Shown here: piece by piece, positions 7,974 through 15,720 of the stretch
Layout of the letters: every line of letters starts with the position of its first letter
Position numbering within the stretch: the first letter of the stretch is position 1
DNA from: Acidimicrobiia bacterium
GTDB lineage: Bacteria > Actinomycetota > Acidimicrobiia > Acidimicrobiales > SZUA-35
Direction of reading: 5' to 3'
Assembly: GCA_029863385.1 (NCBI GenBank)
Contig: JAOTVU010000042.1
Span: forward strand, 1 to 33,240
Length of the DNA stretch: 33,240 nucleotides
Notes under the pieces: generated by a model
The model's input: only the letters and a program-made list of their open reading frames with translations
What the model was told of the DNA's origin: nothing
The model's database searches: none
Position numbers and translations under genes: made by a program

Positions 7974-8981
7974 GTGGTTCGGATGGGTGACCGGGTAACG
8001 CTGAGCGATGTGGCCGATGCCGCGGAGGTCCACGTGTCGACCGCGTCGCGGGCCCTGAACGTTTCGAGCCGTTCGGTGGTACGGCCCGAAACCGTGGCTC
8101 GAGTGCTGGCCGCCGCCGCCGAACTCGGCTATCGCCCCCACCCACTGGCCCGCGGCCTCCGCACCAGCCGAAGCGACTCGGTCGGGGTGGTCATCCCCGA
8201 CCTGGAGAATCCCCTGTTCGGGCCGATCGTCGCCGGGATCGAGCGCACCCTCGTTCCGGAGGGTTGCTCGGTGCTCATCGCGGCGGCCGGCCACCATGAC
8301 GAGGAGGAGGTGGTGCAGAGCCTCGTCGATCGTCGCGTCGACGGTCTCATCCTGGCCACCGCCCAGCGCGTCGACCCGGTGGTCGAGGCGTTGTCCAAGG
8401 CATCGACGCCGATCGTGCTGGTCAACCGCCAGGTCGAGTCCGTGGACGTACCGGCGGTGGTGGGCGATGACCAGATCGGGGTCCGGTTGGCCGTCGACCA
8501 TCTCGTGGAGCTCGGCCACACCACGATCGGACACGTGGCCGGACCATCGGAACTCTCGACCGGGTACGGTCGCCGCCTGGCCTATGAGCAGGCAATGCAC
8601 GACTACGGCTTCCGCGTCCTGGTCGAGGACGGGCTTGGCTTTCGGGTTGCCCCCGGCGAAGAGGCCACCCGGCGCCTGCTGGAACGGGAGCCGAGCATCA
8701 CCGCCATCGTGGCGGCCAACGACCTCCTGGGATTGGGTGCCTATCGCACGGCGCGGGCCCTCGGTCGCCGCGTTGGAACCGACATCGCCATCACCGGCTA
8801 CAACGATGTCGCCATGCTCGACCTCATGGAGCCTCCGATGACGGCCGTGCACATCAACTTCCGTCGCATGGGCACCGTGGCGGCCGAGAATCTGCTGGCC
8901 CAGGTCGGGGGCACGCCGGCCCCCTCGAACAGCCTGCTGAAGCCCACGTTGTCGGTTCGAGCCTCGACGACGGGAGACTAG
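7974..8981 (+). CDS. LacI-family transcriptional regulator
   Basis: 335 residues from the GTG at 7974, which has an AGGGGAG ribosome site 10 nt upstream. An ATG at 7983 is an alternative, and the frame also opens with a GTG at 7929 that lies too close to the -10 box. The N-terminal helix-turn-helix reads 'VTLSDVADAAEVHVSTASRALN', followed by the hinge helix 'PLARGLRTSRSDSVGVVIPD' and a periplasmic-binding-protein-like effector domain ('VGDDQIGVRLAVDHLVELGH', 'ITGYNDVAMLDLMEPPMTAV'). LacI proteins bind CG-centred palindromes through the hinge helix, matching the three sites found in the island. It probably represses the catabolic and transport genes and its own promoter until a pathway compound binds. 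The OsmC gene follows 3 nt downstream. Confidence 0.93.
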   Translation: MVRMGDRVTLSDVADAAEVHVSTASRALNVSSRSVVRPETVARVLAAAAELGYRPHPLARGLRTSRSDSVGVVIPDLENPLFGPIVAGIERTLVPEGCSVLIAAAGHHDEEEVVQSLVDRRVDGLILATAQRVDPVVEALSKASTPIVLVNRQVESVDVPAVVGDDQIGVRLAVDHLVELGHTTIGHVAGPSELSTGYGRRLAYEQAMHDYGFRVLVEDGLGFRVAPGEEATRRLLEREPSITAIVAANDLLGLGAYRTARALGRRVGTDIAITGYNDVAMLDLMEPPMTAVHINFRRMGTVAAENLLAQVGGTPAPSNSLLKPTLSVRASTTGD

Positions 8982-8984
8982 GTC

Positions 8985-9488
8985 ATGTCCACGGAGACAT
9001 CCGACGCGTTCGACATGAGTGAACCCGTGGTGCGCCGCAAGGTCCTTCGTGCAACGAACCACGGGACGATGATGACCGACATCGACTTCGGCGAGTACGG
9101 CGTGTTCGTGACCGACGAACCGATCGCCCACGGCGGCTCCGGCGAGGGACCGTCGCCCCTGCAGACCGTGCTGGGCGCCCTCTGTGGCTGCGAGTCGGTG
9201 ACGTTCCGTCGCACGGCCACGGAGTTCGGGTTCGACTATCAGGGCATCGAGTTCGAGGCCGCATTCACCATTGACATCCGGGGCCGCCTCGGCCGGCGGG
9301 GGGTGCGGCAACACTTCCAGACCGTCAAGCTGCAAGCGGTTGTCGCCACCGAGGAGTCGGTGGAGCGGCTGAACGAGGTGGCGGCCGAAACCGAGGCCCG
9401 ATGCCCGGTGTTCAACCTGATCAGCGACGCCGGTGTGAACCTCGAGGTGAGCTGGATCCGCCGGTCCCCCGCGACGGCGACAGGGTGA
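8985..9488 (+). CDS. OsmC-family protein
   Basis: 167 residues. The two conserved cysteines of OsmC/Ohr thiol peroxidases are present: Cys69 in 'VLGALCGCESVTF' (Cys67 adds a third, unusual thiol two residues before) and Cys140 in 'ARCPVFNLIS'. The 'GPSPLQTVLGAL' segment and the C-terminal 'VNLEVSW' strand are family-typical. Members reduce organic hydroperoxides, or act in less defined roles. It is cotranscribed with the LacI regulator (3-nt gap), so it belongs to the regulon, where it could deal with peroxides or reactive products made by the flavoenzyme. It ends one base before the convergent dehydrogenase. Confidence 0.9.
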   Translation: MSTETSDAFDMSEPVVRRKVLRATNHGTMMTDIDFGEYGVFVTDEPIAHGGSGEGPSPLQTVLGALCGCESVTFRRTATEFGFDYQGIEFEAAFTIDIRGRLGRRGVRQHFQTVKLQAVVATEESVERLNEVAAETEARCPVFNLISDAGVNLEVSWIRRSPATATG

Positions 9489-9489
9489 T

Positions 9490-10452
9490 CTACCTCGGCC
9501 CCAACCCGTCGTCGACGTCGCGGTTCTCGGCCGTGATGTCCATGCCGGAGTCCTCGTAGGACTTGGTCAGCAGAGCGGCGAAATCGAGCTCGCCGAACCC
9601 GCGCCCGATGCCCTCACACACGATCTGGTGGACCAGCGCCGAAGCCGGTAGCGGAACCTCCATCTCCCGCCCGGCTCGCAGGCCGAGCTCGAAGTCCTTC
9701 CTGAGCAGTGGCCAGGTGAAGGTCGGCCTGTAGTCGAGGTTGACATAGGCGGGTGTCTTGTAGCGGGTGAACACCGAGCCCATGACGGAGTCGTTGAGAA
9801 ACTCCAGGTAGTCGTGTCGGCTGACCCCGGCTTTGCCGACGAGGGCGCACGTCTCGGCCATCGTCTGAGCCACGATGCCCAGCATGAGGTTGTGGCAGAT
9901 CTTGACCAGGCGGGCTTCGTCACCCTCGCCGACGTAGGTCACCTTCTTGCCGAAGAGGTCGAGATACGGGAGCGCGGTCTCATAGGCGTCCTTCGGACCG
10001 GAACAGACGACGGTCAGGTTGCCGGAGGCCACCACCTTGGGGTTGCCCGAAACCGGCGAGGCCAGAACGGCCGTTCCCCGTTCCGCCGCCCGTGCGCTCA
10101 GCTCGGCCGACGTGGTCGGGTCGATCGTGGTGGCATCCACAATGATCGGGGGTCGTCGTTCACCGCTCAACACGCCGCCGTCCTCGACGGTCACGTCGAG
10201 AACATCCTGGGGCCCGCCGACCATGGTGAACACGATGTCGCAGTCGCCCAGGTCGGTGACGCCGTCGACCACGGTTGCCCCGAGATCGCCCAGCGGCTCG
10301 GCCTTGGACCGAGTGCGGTTGTAGACCGCGAGATCGACACCGGCGTCGAGCAGCCGGGTGGCGATGGCATAGCCCATACGCCCGATCCCGATCCAACCGA
10401 TCTTTCGGGCACCGAGCTCGGAGCGAACCTCAGGGGCGGCAACGTCAGACAA
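9490..10452 (-). CDS. NAD(P)-dependent beta-hydroxyacid dehydrogenase (3-hydroxyisobutyrate dehydrogenase family)
   Basis: 320 residues. The Rossmann motif GxGxMG is at 22-27 ('WIGIGRMGYAIA'), the substrate-binding 'SPVSGNPKVVASGNLTVVCSG' is near 132-152, and the catalytic Lys184 lies in 'EGDEARLVKICHNLML'. It would oxidise a 3-hydroxyacid, or reduce a semialdehyde, with NAD(P). The start is a TTG at 10452, chosen because AAAGGA stands 6-8 nt upstream and no better start precedes the fold. A long untranslated leader (about 190 nt) separates it from the putative promoter at operator O3. It converges on OsmC with a 1-nt gap. Confidence 0.92.
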   Translation of the reverse strand: MSDVAAPEVRSELGARKIGWIGIGRMGYAIATRLLDAGVDLAVYNRTRSKAEPLGDLGATVVDGVTDLGDCDIVFTMVGGPQDVLDVTVEDGGVLSGERRPPIIVDATTIDPTTSAELSARAAERGTAVLASPVSGNPKVVASGNLTVVCSGPKDAYETALPYLDLFGKKVTYVGEGDEARLVKICHNLMLGIVAQTMAETCALVGKAGVSRHDYLEFLNDSVMGSVFTRYKTPAYVNLDYRPTFTWPLLRKDFELGLRAGREMEVPLPASALVHQIVCEGIGRGFGELDFAALLTKSYEDSGMDITAENRDVDDGLGPR

Positions 10453-10651
10453 GATCTGTCCTTTCTACTTCAGGTTCTCAGGAGGCATCGTTTCCTGAGC
10501 CTCGTGGCCCCGGCTCCCTGGTCGGAGCACCGGTGGCCGTCTTCGAGTTGCGATGCACGGAGGGTACTGCTCTGTTTCCCGGCGAGGCAGCCGATTCCCG
10601 CATGTCTGCTGCCGTCGATCCCGGCCACTCAACTTCGAGCCGACGCAGATC

Positions 10652-10681
10652 ACTGTAGATCAGAAGGTTTGTCGGGTGCAA
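10652..10681 (-). promoter_or_regulatory. Candidate promoter of the beta-hydroxyacid dehydrogenase
   Basis: On the minus strand TTGCAC (10681-10676) and TACAGT (10657-10652) are spaced 18 nt apart, the same spacing as at operator O1. The -35 overlaps operator O3. Transcription would start near 10645, leaving a leader of about 190 nt. Confidence 0.45.
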
Positions 10682-10690
10682 TCGATTGCA
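10677..10690. promoter_or_regulatory. LacI-type operator O3
   Basis: TGCAATCGATTGCA is a perfect 14-bp palindrome and the best copy of the motif also present at 3092-3105 and 7902-7915. It sits between the dehydrogenase (minus) and the ABC transporter operon (plus), about 190 bp from either start codon. Confidence 0.82.
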
Positions 10691-10785
10691 AGCCGATGGC
10701 TGGAGCGGGTCGTCGGGGATCGCCGGCGCCCGACGTGACGATCCGTTGGCAACCTGGGCTCCGGGCGGAATCCTGCTGGGTGATA

Positions 10786-10815
10786 CCAGGGGGGAGGTGG
10801 TAAGGTCCCCCCAGG
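10786..10815 (+). other. G/C-rich hairpin upstream of the ABC importer operon
   Basis: GGGGGGA (10789-10795) pairs with TCCCCCC (10806-10812). After an A-A mismatch the stem continues with CC/GG, and the loop is 10 nt. No U-tract follows, so it is not a classical terminator. It could be an mRNA leader structure or an attenuator. Confidence 0.35.
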
Positions 10816-10880
10816 GCTGGGCCGCTGGATGTGCTGCCGGTTCGGCTTCCTCATGAACCTGAGCAAAAGGGAGATGTTCG

Positions 10881-12197
10881 ATGACCTCGGGGAGAGTATC
10901 GAAGTGGGTCGCCTTGCTGGCCGCCCTTGCACTGCTTACTGCAGCTTGCGGATCGTCCGACGAATCCGGCGACGCCACGGATACGACCGATGACACGGCG
11001 GCGTCGACGGATGAGACAACTGCCGACACCACGGCCGAAGACGAAGAAACGACCGACACGACAGAGGCCATGGAGGAGGCATCCGGCGAGCCGATCAAGA
11101 TCGGTGCGCTGACCTCGCTGACCGGTCCGTTCGCCTCCTGGGGTCTCCACGTCGAGGCCGGAATGAAGATGGCGGCCGACGACATCAATGCCGCCGGCGG
11201 CGTCGACGGACGAATGATCGAGATCATCTCGGCTGACGACCAGTCCGATGCCGAGGAAGCGACCGTGCAATACGAGCGCCTTCTCGAGGAGGGCGTCGTC
11301 GCCATCGCCGGCACGATATCGAGCGGCGTCGGTGCCGCCACCGCCGGTCTGGCCGAGGAAGCCCAGGTTCCTCTGTTCTTCTCGAAGTCCGGTTCCGATG
11401 CACTGCTGACACAGTCGAGCCGTTACACCTTCCGCACCTGCCTCCCGGCCGGTCCGATGAACGCCGTTCCCTGGGGCCAGTACGCCCAGGATCGGGGTTT
11501 CACCAAGGTCGGGGAGATCATCGCCGACTATGCGTGGGGCCAGTCGTTCAAGACCGCGGCCGAAGGTGTGTTCGGTGAGGCCGGCATCGAGCTCAAGACC
11601 GAGGTCGCCCCGGTCCCCGAAACCGACTTCACCACCTACCTCCGCGCGCTCGACGAGTTCGGTCCCGAACTGATTCTCGCCACGGGCCATCCGCCGGGCT
11701 CGGGTCCGATCCTCGCCCAGGCCGCCGACCTCGGGATCGACGTGCCCGTCGCGGGGCCCGGATCGTCGCTCACCGCCGTACTGGAAGCGGCCGGTGACAC
11801 GGCGATCGGTCGCTACGCCGACCACAGCTGTGCCGACTACTTCAGCGACGACTACGCCGAACTCGCCACCCGGTACGTGGCCGAGACCGGTCTCGGGTTC
11901 ATGGAGGACGACGCCGTCGCCATGTATGCGGTCGTGAACCTGCTGGCCGAGGCCGTCGCCGACGTCGGGGACGACCCCGTCGCCATCGCCGAGTACGTGC
12001 ACGGCGCGACCTACGACTCGCCCGGCATGGCCTACCCGCTGGCCTGGACCGAGTGGGGCGAGCTGGCCCAGGCGCAGCTCGTCCTGGTCACGGTGTCGGC
12101 TGGTCCGGCGCCGGAGGGACTGAACGATGCCGGTGACTGGTGGGTCGAGGAGCTCTTCACCTCCGATCCGATCCCGCCCTACGAGCCCGCCTCATAG
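10881..12197 (+). CDS. ABC transporter substrate-binding lipoprotein, branched-chain-amino-acid type (Peripla_BP_6)
   Basis: 438 residues with a lipoprotein signal peptide: Lys8, a hydrophobic core, and lipobox 'LLTAAC' with Cys23 as the anchoring residue. A Thr/Asp/Glu-rich linker (about 24-70) typical of actinobacterial binding proteins follows, then the binding fold beginning 'PIKIGALTSLTGPFASWG' with 'GMKMAADDINAAGGVDGR'. It is anchored on the outer face of the membrane and delivers ligand to LivH/LivM. LIV-type binding proteins in catabolic islands often carry aromatic acids, amides or other compounds rather than branched-chain amino acids, so the ligand is probably the island's substrate. 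The ATG has an AAGGGAG site 7 nt upstream. It is the first gene of the transport operon. Confidence 0.93.
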   Translation: MTSGRVSKWVALLAALALLTAACGSSDESGDATDTTDDTAASTDETTADTTAEDEETTDTTEAMEEASGEPIKIGALTSLTGPFASWGLHVEAGMKMAADDINAAGGVDGRMIEIISADDQSDAEEATVQYERLLEEGVVAIAGTISSGVGAATAGLAEEAQVPLFFSKSGSDALLTQSSRYTFRTCLPAGPMNAVPWGQYAQDRGFTKVGEIIADYAWGQSFKTAAEGVFGEAGIELKTEVAPVPETDFTTYLRALDEFGPELILATGHPPGSGPILAQAADLGIDVPVAGPGSSLTAVLEAAGDTAIGRYADHSCADYFSDDYAELATRYVAETGLGFMEDDAVAMYAVVNLLAEAVADVGDDPVAIAEYVHGATYDSPGMAYPLAWTEWGELAQAQLVLVTVSAGPAPEGLNDAGDWWVEELFTSDPIPPYEPAS

Positions 12198-12234
12198 GAC
12201 GGCCACGACGTGACCGTGGTCACCATGGACGGCC

Positions 12235-12987
12235 ATGGCGCCGGTTCTTGAGATAACCGGCGTCGAGAAACATTTTGGCGGACTCCCGGCGGTCGACGGC
12301 GTCGACCTGCGGGTCGACGAGGGTGAGATCGTGGCCCTCGTCGGCCCGAACGGGGCCGGCAAGAGCACCCTCCTCAAGGCCATCAGCGGTCTCCAACCGG
12401 CGACCCGGGGCAGCATCGTGTTCAACGGCTCCGAGATCGCCAAGCTGCCGGCTCATGTCGTCCGCCATCGCGGTATCTCCATGGCGTTGCAGCACCCCCG
12501 GGTGTTCGAGTCGATGACGGCTCGCGACAACGTGATGGTGGGGGCGACATTCGGATCGACCGATCGCCCCGGCGAGGACGAGGCGAGGGAGATGGCCGAC
12601 GAGGCCCTGGGGTTCGTCGGCCTCGGCGCATACGCCGACCTGCCGGTCGCCGGCTTGAACCTTCACCAGAAACGGTTTCTCGAACTGGCCCGAGCGCTGG
12701 CCGGTCGCCCCAGGCTCCTCCTGCTCGACGAGGTGATGGCGGGGCTCAACGACACCGAGCTCGAGGCGTCGATCGACATGGTTCGTACCGCCCGCGATCG
12801 ACGGGGTCTCACCGTCATCTGGGTCGAGCACGTGATGAAGGCCGTCATGAGCCTGGCCGAACGGGTGGTGGTGCTGAACTTCGGCCGCCTCCTGGCCGAC
12901 GGCGCCCCCGCCGAGGTCATGACCAACGCCAAGGTCGTCGAGGCCTATCTGGGCAAGGCGATCCACCAGGGTGGTGTCGATGGCTGA
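12235..12987 (+). CDS. livG: LIV-type ABC transporter ATP-binding protein LivG
   Basis: 250 residues. Walker A is GPNGAGKST (37-45), the Q-loop lies in 'ISMALQHPRVF' (about Gln86), Walker B is 'LLLLDE' (161-166) and the switch His199 is in 'VIWVEHVMKAV'. The signature motif is degenerate: in place of LSGGQ it reads 'LNLHQKRFLELARAL' (141-155), as in some LivG homologues. It energises import through LivH/LivM together with LivF. The ATG at 12235 is the first start in frame after a stop at 12211 and has only a weak ribosome site. It ends by overlapping the livF start by 8 nt (ATGGCTGA). Confidence 0.92.
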   Translation: MAPVLEITGVEKHFGGLPAVDGVDLRVDEGEIVALVGPNGAGKSTLLKAISGLQPATRGSIVFNGSEIAKLPAHVVRHRGISMALQHPRVFESMTARDNVMVGATFGSTDRPGEDEAREMADEALGFVGLGAYADLPVAGLNLHQKRFLELARALAGRPRLLLLDEVMAGLNDTELEASIDMVRTARDRRGLTVIWVEHVMKAVMSLAERVVVLNFGRLLADGAPAEVMTNAKVVEAYLGKAIHQGGVDG

Positions 12988-13704
12988 CAGTGGGGCGGCG
13001 ACCGAGGCACTACTCGACGTGTCGGGTCTGTGCGCCGGCTACCTGGGCGAGGACGTGATTCACGACGTGAACCTCACCGTTGGTCGCGGCGAAGTCGTGA
13101 CGGTCATCGGATCCAACGGAGCGGGGAAGAGCACGATGCTCAAGTCGATCTGTCAACTGATCCAGTCGTCGGCCGGAAGCGTGCACTTCGACGGCGCCGA
13201 TCTCGTCCACGTGAAGGCTCACATGGTGGTTCGAGCCGGCCTCGTCTACGTTCCGGCCGAGCGCCACCTGTTCCCCATATGGCGGTCCAGGAGAACCTCT
13301 ACCTCGGTTCCTTCCCGCGTCGCCCCGACGCCGCCCGTCTCGAGTTGGTCTACGAGACGTTCCCCCGGTTGAAGGAGCGTGCCGGTCAACACGCAGGAAC
13401 GCTGAGCGGCGGTGAACAGCAGATGCTGGCCGTCGGTCGGGCACTGATGTCGTCCCCGTCGTTGCTTGTGCTCGACGAGCCGACCACCGGGCTGTCGCCC
13501 ATTCTGGCCCAGGAGGCCTACGCCGCGCTCGCCGCCCTCCGGCGTGACGGCCTGACCATCCTCGTGGCCGAGCAGCAGGTGCCGCTGGCCCTCGACCTGG
13601 CCGATCGGGGCTACGTGCTCGATCACGGCAGGATCACGCTCACCGGATCCTCCGAGGAACTGGCCAACGATCCCGGCGTCCGCCAGGCCTATCTCGGGGT
13701 GTGA
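12980..13704 (+). pseudogene. livF: LIV-type ABC transporter ATP-binding protein LivF, frameshifted
   Basis: The N-terminal part is read from the ATG at 12980 (overlapping livG): Walker A in 'IGSNGAGKSTMLK', up to 'YVPAERHLFP'. It then passes out of phase at a CCCC run (13273-13276). The rest of a normal LivF continues in another frame: 'HMAVQENLYLGSF', the signature 'LSGGEQQMLAVGRAL', Walker B 'LLVLDEPTTGLSP', 'LVAEQQVPLALDLADRGYVL' and 'AYLGV' to 13704. One extra C would restore a 241-residue protein joined as ...RHLFPHMAV.... All motifs on both sides are intact, so this is either a homopolymer error in the assembly or a very recent mutation. If real, the importer would lack one ATPase unless another LivF substitutes. 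Confidence 0.88.
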
Positions 13705-13776
13705 TCACCCGACCGGAACGATGGGAGAACGGGGAACCATGCAGATGAAGTCGGTGGGGAAGGAAGCGGTGGCGCG

Positions 13777-14631
13777 ATGACGGCGGTCCTGGTCGACGGC
13801 GTTGTGCTGGGCCTGCAGTTCGCCATCCTCGGCGTCGGTCTCACACTGGTCTACGGGCTTGGCGGGGTCGTGAACCTGGCTCACGGGCAGATGGCCGTGC
13901 TGGCAGCGATCTTCACGGCCCGGCTCATGGACAACGGCCTGCCGACGGTGGTTGCTGCCGGCGTCGGTGTCCTCGGGATCGGTCTGCTCGGGATCGTCCT
14001 CGACCGCACCCTGATGCAGCCCGTCTACCGGCAGCGGGGCGAGGCCCGGATCCTGCTCGGTCTGTTGCTCATGCTCGGCGTCGGGTTCGTCATCGACGGC
14101 GTTTTGGAATGGCGCTATCCGATCGAGGCGCTGAACCTGCGAATCGCAGGCGAGCCGTTCACGGTGGGCGGGTTGAAGATCCGGCGCGGTTCGATCGTGG
14201 CCTCCGGGGCGGCCATCACCGTCGGCCTCATGCTGGTCGCCTTCTTCCGCTACACCACGTTCGGGCGGGCCACCCGCTCGGTGATCCAGGACGAGGAGGG
14301 GGCCCGGCTCTGTGGGATCAACCCGTCGGTGGTGCGAACCGTCATCTTCGGGCTCAGCGGCGCGCTGGCCGGCGTCGTGGCCATCACCCAGTCCATGACC
14401 AGTCCGGTGGTCTCGACCGCCGGGGTCAGCCTCACCATCTTCGCCCTCATCGTCGCCGTGGTCGGCGGTCTGGGAAGCGTGTCCGGGGCCTTCCTCGCCG
14501 GGATCCTGCTCGGCGTGGTCAACACCCTGTCGGCCTTCTACATAGGGACCTTCGTGAGCAGCATCATTCTGGTGGTGGCGGCCGCGGTGACCATCCTGTT
14601 TCGACCGCAGGGCATTCTGGGGACCGGCTGA
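13777..14631 (+). CDS. livH: LIV-type ABC transporter permease LivH
   Basis: 284 residues, polytopic, beginning 'VDGVVLGLQFAILGVGLTLVYGLGGVVNLAHGQM' (shown here as the recognisable first helices), with the cytoplasmic loop 'RSVIQDEEGARLCGINPSVV' and ending 'LFRPQGILGTG', both typical of LivH. It forms the translocation pore with LivM. A short in-frame frame of 19 codons (13721-13780) ends in a TGA that overlaps this ATG as ATGA, so coupling from upstream translation is possible. The only purine-rich site (GGAAGGAA) is rather far, about 13 nt. The gap to livF is 72 nt. Substrate as for the binding protein. Confidence 0.9.
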   Translation: MTAVLVDGVVLGLQFAILGVGLTLVYGLGGVVNLAHGQMAVLAAIFTARLMDNGLPTVVAAGVGVLGIGLLGIVLDRTLMQPVYRQRGEARILLGLLLMLGVGFVIDGVLEWRYPIEALNLRIAGEPFTVGGLKIRRGSIVASGAAITVGLMLVAFFRYTTFGRATRSVIQDEEGARLCGINPSVVRTVIFGLSGALAGVVAITQSMTSPVVSTAGVSLTIFALIVAVVGGLGSVSGAFLAGILLGVVNTLSAFYIGTFVSSIILVVAAAVTILFRPQGILGTG

Positions 14632-15653
14632 TGGGCGGCAACGAGACGGTGCGGGCCTACCTGCCGATCGCCGCGGTGGTCGCGGTCCTGGCCCTGGTGC
14701 CGATTCCGTTCGTCGACTCCCGGTCGATGATGCTCGTCATCACGACCGGCCTCTTGTTCGCCGCCTACACCATTGCCTTCAACCTGATCTTCGGCAGCAC
14801 CGGTCAGCTCTTTCTGTGCACCGGGGCTCTGGCCGGTATCGGCGGGTTCGGCTCGGCCATCGTCAGCGACCGCTACGGCATCCCGTTCGTGATCACGATG
14901 GTCGGCGCTGCCGTGCTGTCCGGTGTGTTCGGTGGTTTGTTGAGCTGGGTTGCGGTCAGCCGATCGCTCGACACGATCTTCACCGGCATCGTCACGCTGG
15001 CCTTCTCGCTGTCGTACGAGAACTTCGTGCTCGGCAGCCGTGACCTGACCGGTGGCGAGAACGGGCTACCGATCACCGCCGGTGGCGAGAGCATCATCGG
15101 CGGTCAGACAGCGCCCTACTACGTGTTCCTCGCCCTGGTTGCCGTCTACCTGATCGTCTACCGACTGATCCAACGCTCCCACATCGGCCTCGCCTTCAAG
15201 GCGCTGCGGGACGACGAGGTGGCGGCCGAGCTCGCCGGCGTCGACGTCGCCCGCTACCGGATCATCGCCGGAATCATCGGGTCGATCATGCTCGGCCTGG
15301 CCGGCGCCTGCTTCGCCCACTACCGAGGATTCATCGGCGACACCACCTACGGGTTCGGAAGTGTCGACGTCCGGGTCCTGGTGATGCTGGCATTCGGCGG
15401 TATCGGTTCGCTCATCGGTCCGATCGTCGGGGCCGCGGTGTTCACCGTGCTCGACGAACTGCTCGTCGACTACGCCCAGCTCCGCGAGATCCTGTACGGC
15501 ACGGTCACCGTAATCCTGTTCCTGAGCTTCCGTCAGGGTGTCGTCGGCGCCATCACCAACCGGTTGCGCCGGCGATCCGCAGTCGACCCCATCGTCGGCG
15601 GATCGGTCGACGACGGCGAGGTGTTGGAGACCACCCACGAACCGGTTTCCTGA
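14631..15653 (+). CDS. livM: LIV-type ABC transporter permease LivM
   Basis: 340 residues from an ATG overlapping the livH stop (TGATG). The frame is open much further upstream within livH, but family similarity begins at this start. Hydrophobic helices are followed by 'TIAFNLIFGSTGQLFLCTGALAGIG', the 'GGENGLP' turn after helix 5 and the EAA-like loop 'RSHIGLAFKALRDDEVAAELAGVDV', all standard for LivM. The C-terminal tail is hydrophilic. It pairs with LivH as the membrane channel. The operon ends here, followed by two hairpins before the convergent glutamine-synthetase-like gene. Confidence 0.91.
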   Translation: MGGNETVRAYLPIAAVVAVLALVPIPFVDSRSMMLVITTGLLFAAYTIAFNLIFGSTGQLFLCTGALAGIGGFGSAIVSDRYGIPFVITMVGAAVLSGVFGGLLSWVAVSRSLDTIFTGIVTLAFSLSYENFVLGSRDLTGGENGLPITAGGESIIGGQTAPYYVFLALVAVYLIVYRLIQRSHIGLAFKALRDDEVAAELAGVDVARYRIIAGIIGSIMLGLAGACFAHYRGFIGDTTYGFGSVDVRVLVMLAFGGIGSLIGPIVGAAVFTVLDELLVDYAQLREILYGTVTVILFLSFRQGVVGAITNRLRRRSAVDPIVGGSVDDGEVLETTHEPVS

Positions 15654-15656
15654 CGT

Positions 15657-15679
15657 CGGCACCTTTCGGAACGGTGCCG
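15657..15679 (+). terminator. Hairpin after livM
   Basis: CGGCACC (15657-15663) and GGTGCCG (15673-15679) form a perfect 7-bp stem with a 9-nt loop, 3 nt after the livM stop. No T-run follows, so termination strength is uncertain. Confidence 0.45.
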
Positions 15680-15695
15680 TCGAACACAGTGCGCT

Positions 15696-15720
15696 CGAAC
15701 TGTTCCGTCAGAACAGTTCG
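15696..15720. terminator. Perfect 10-bp hairpin between convergent operons
   Basis: CGAACTGTTC (15696-15705) and GAACAGTTCG (15711-15720) are a perfect inverted repeat around CGTCA. The TGA stop of the glutamine-synthetase-like gene (15710-15708) lies in the loop. Being symmetrical it could stop transcription from both sides. No U-tract is seen. Confidence 0.45.

Larger units (their letters stand above)
10453..10880. other. Divergent regulatory gap between dehydrogenase and ABC binding protein
   Basis: This 428-nt stretch has no convincing gene. It holds operator O3, a minus-strand promoter, an inverted repeat (CTCAGGA/TCCTGAG, 10477-10499) just before the dehydrogenase ribosome site, a possible 41-codon minus-strand frame (10600-10475, weak), and a G/C-rich hairpin at 10786-10815 before the ABC operon. 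The binding-protein gene has a good ribosome site (AAGGGAG) but I find no convincing -35/-10 pair for it. Confidence 0.6.

Noticed and set aside
7899-9335. 478-codon minus-strand frame
   Set aside because: Antisense shadow of the LacI and OsmC genes.
10851-12002. 383-codon minus-strand frame
   Set aside because: Antisense to the ABC binding protein, with no motifs.
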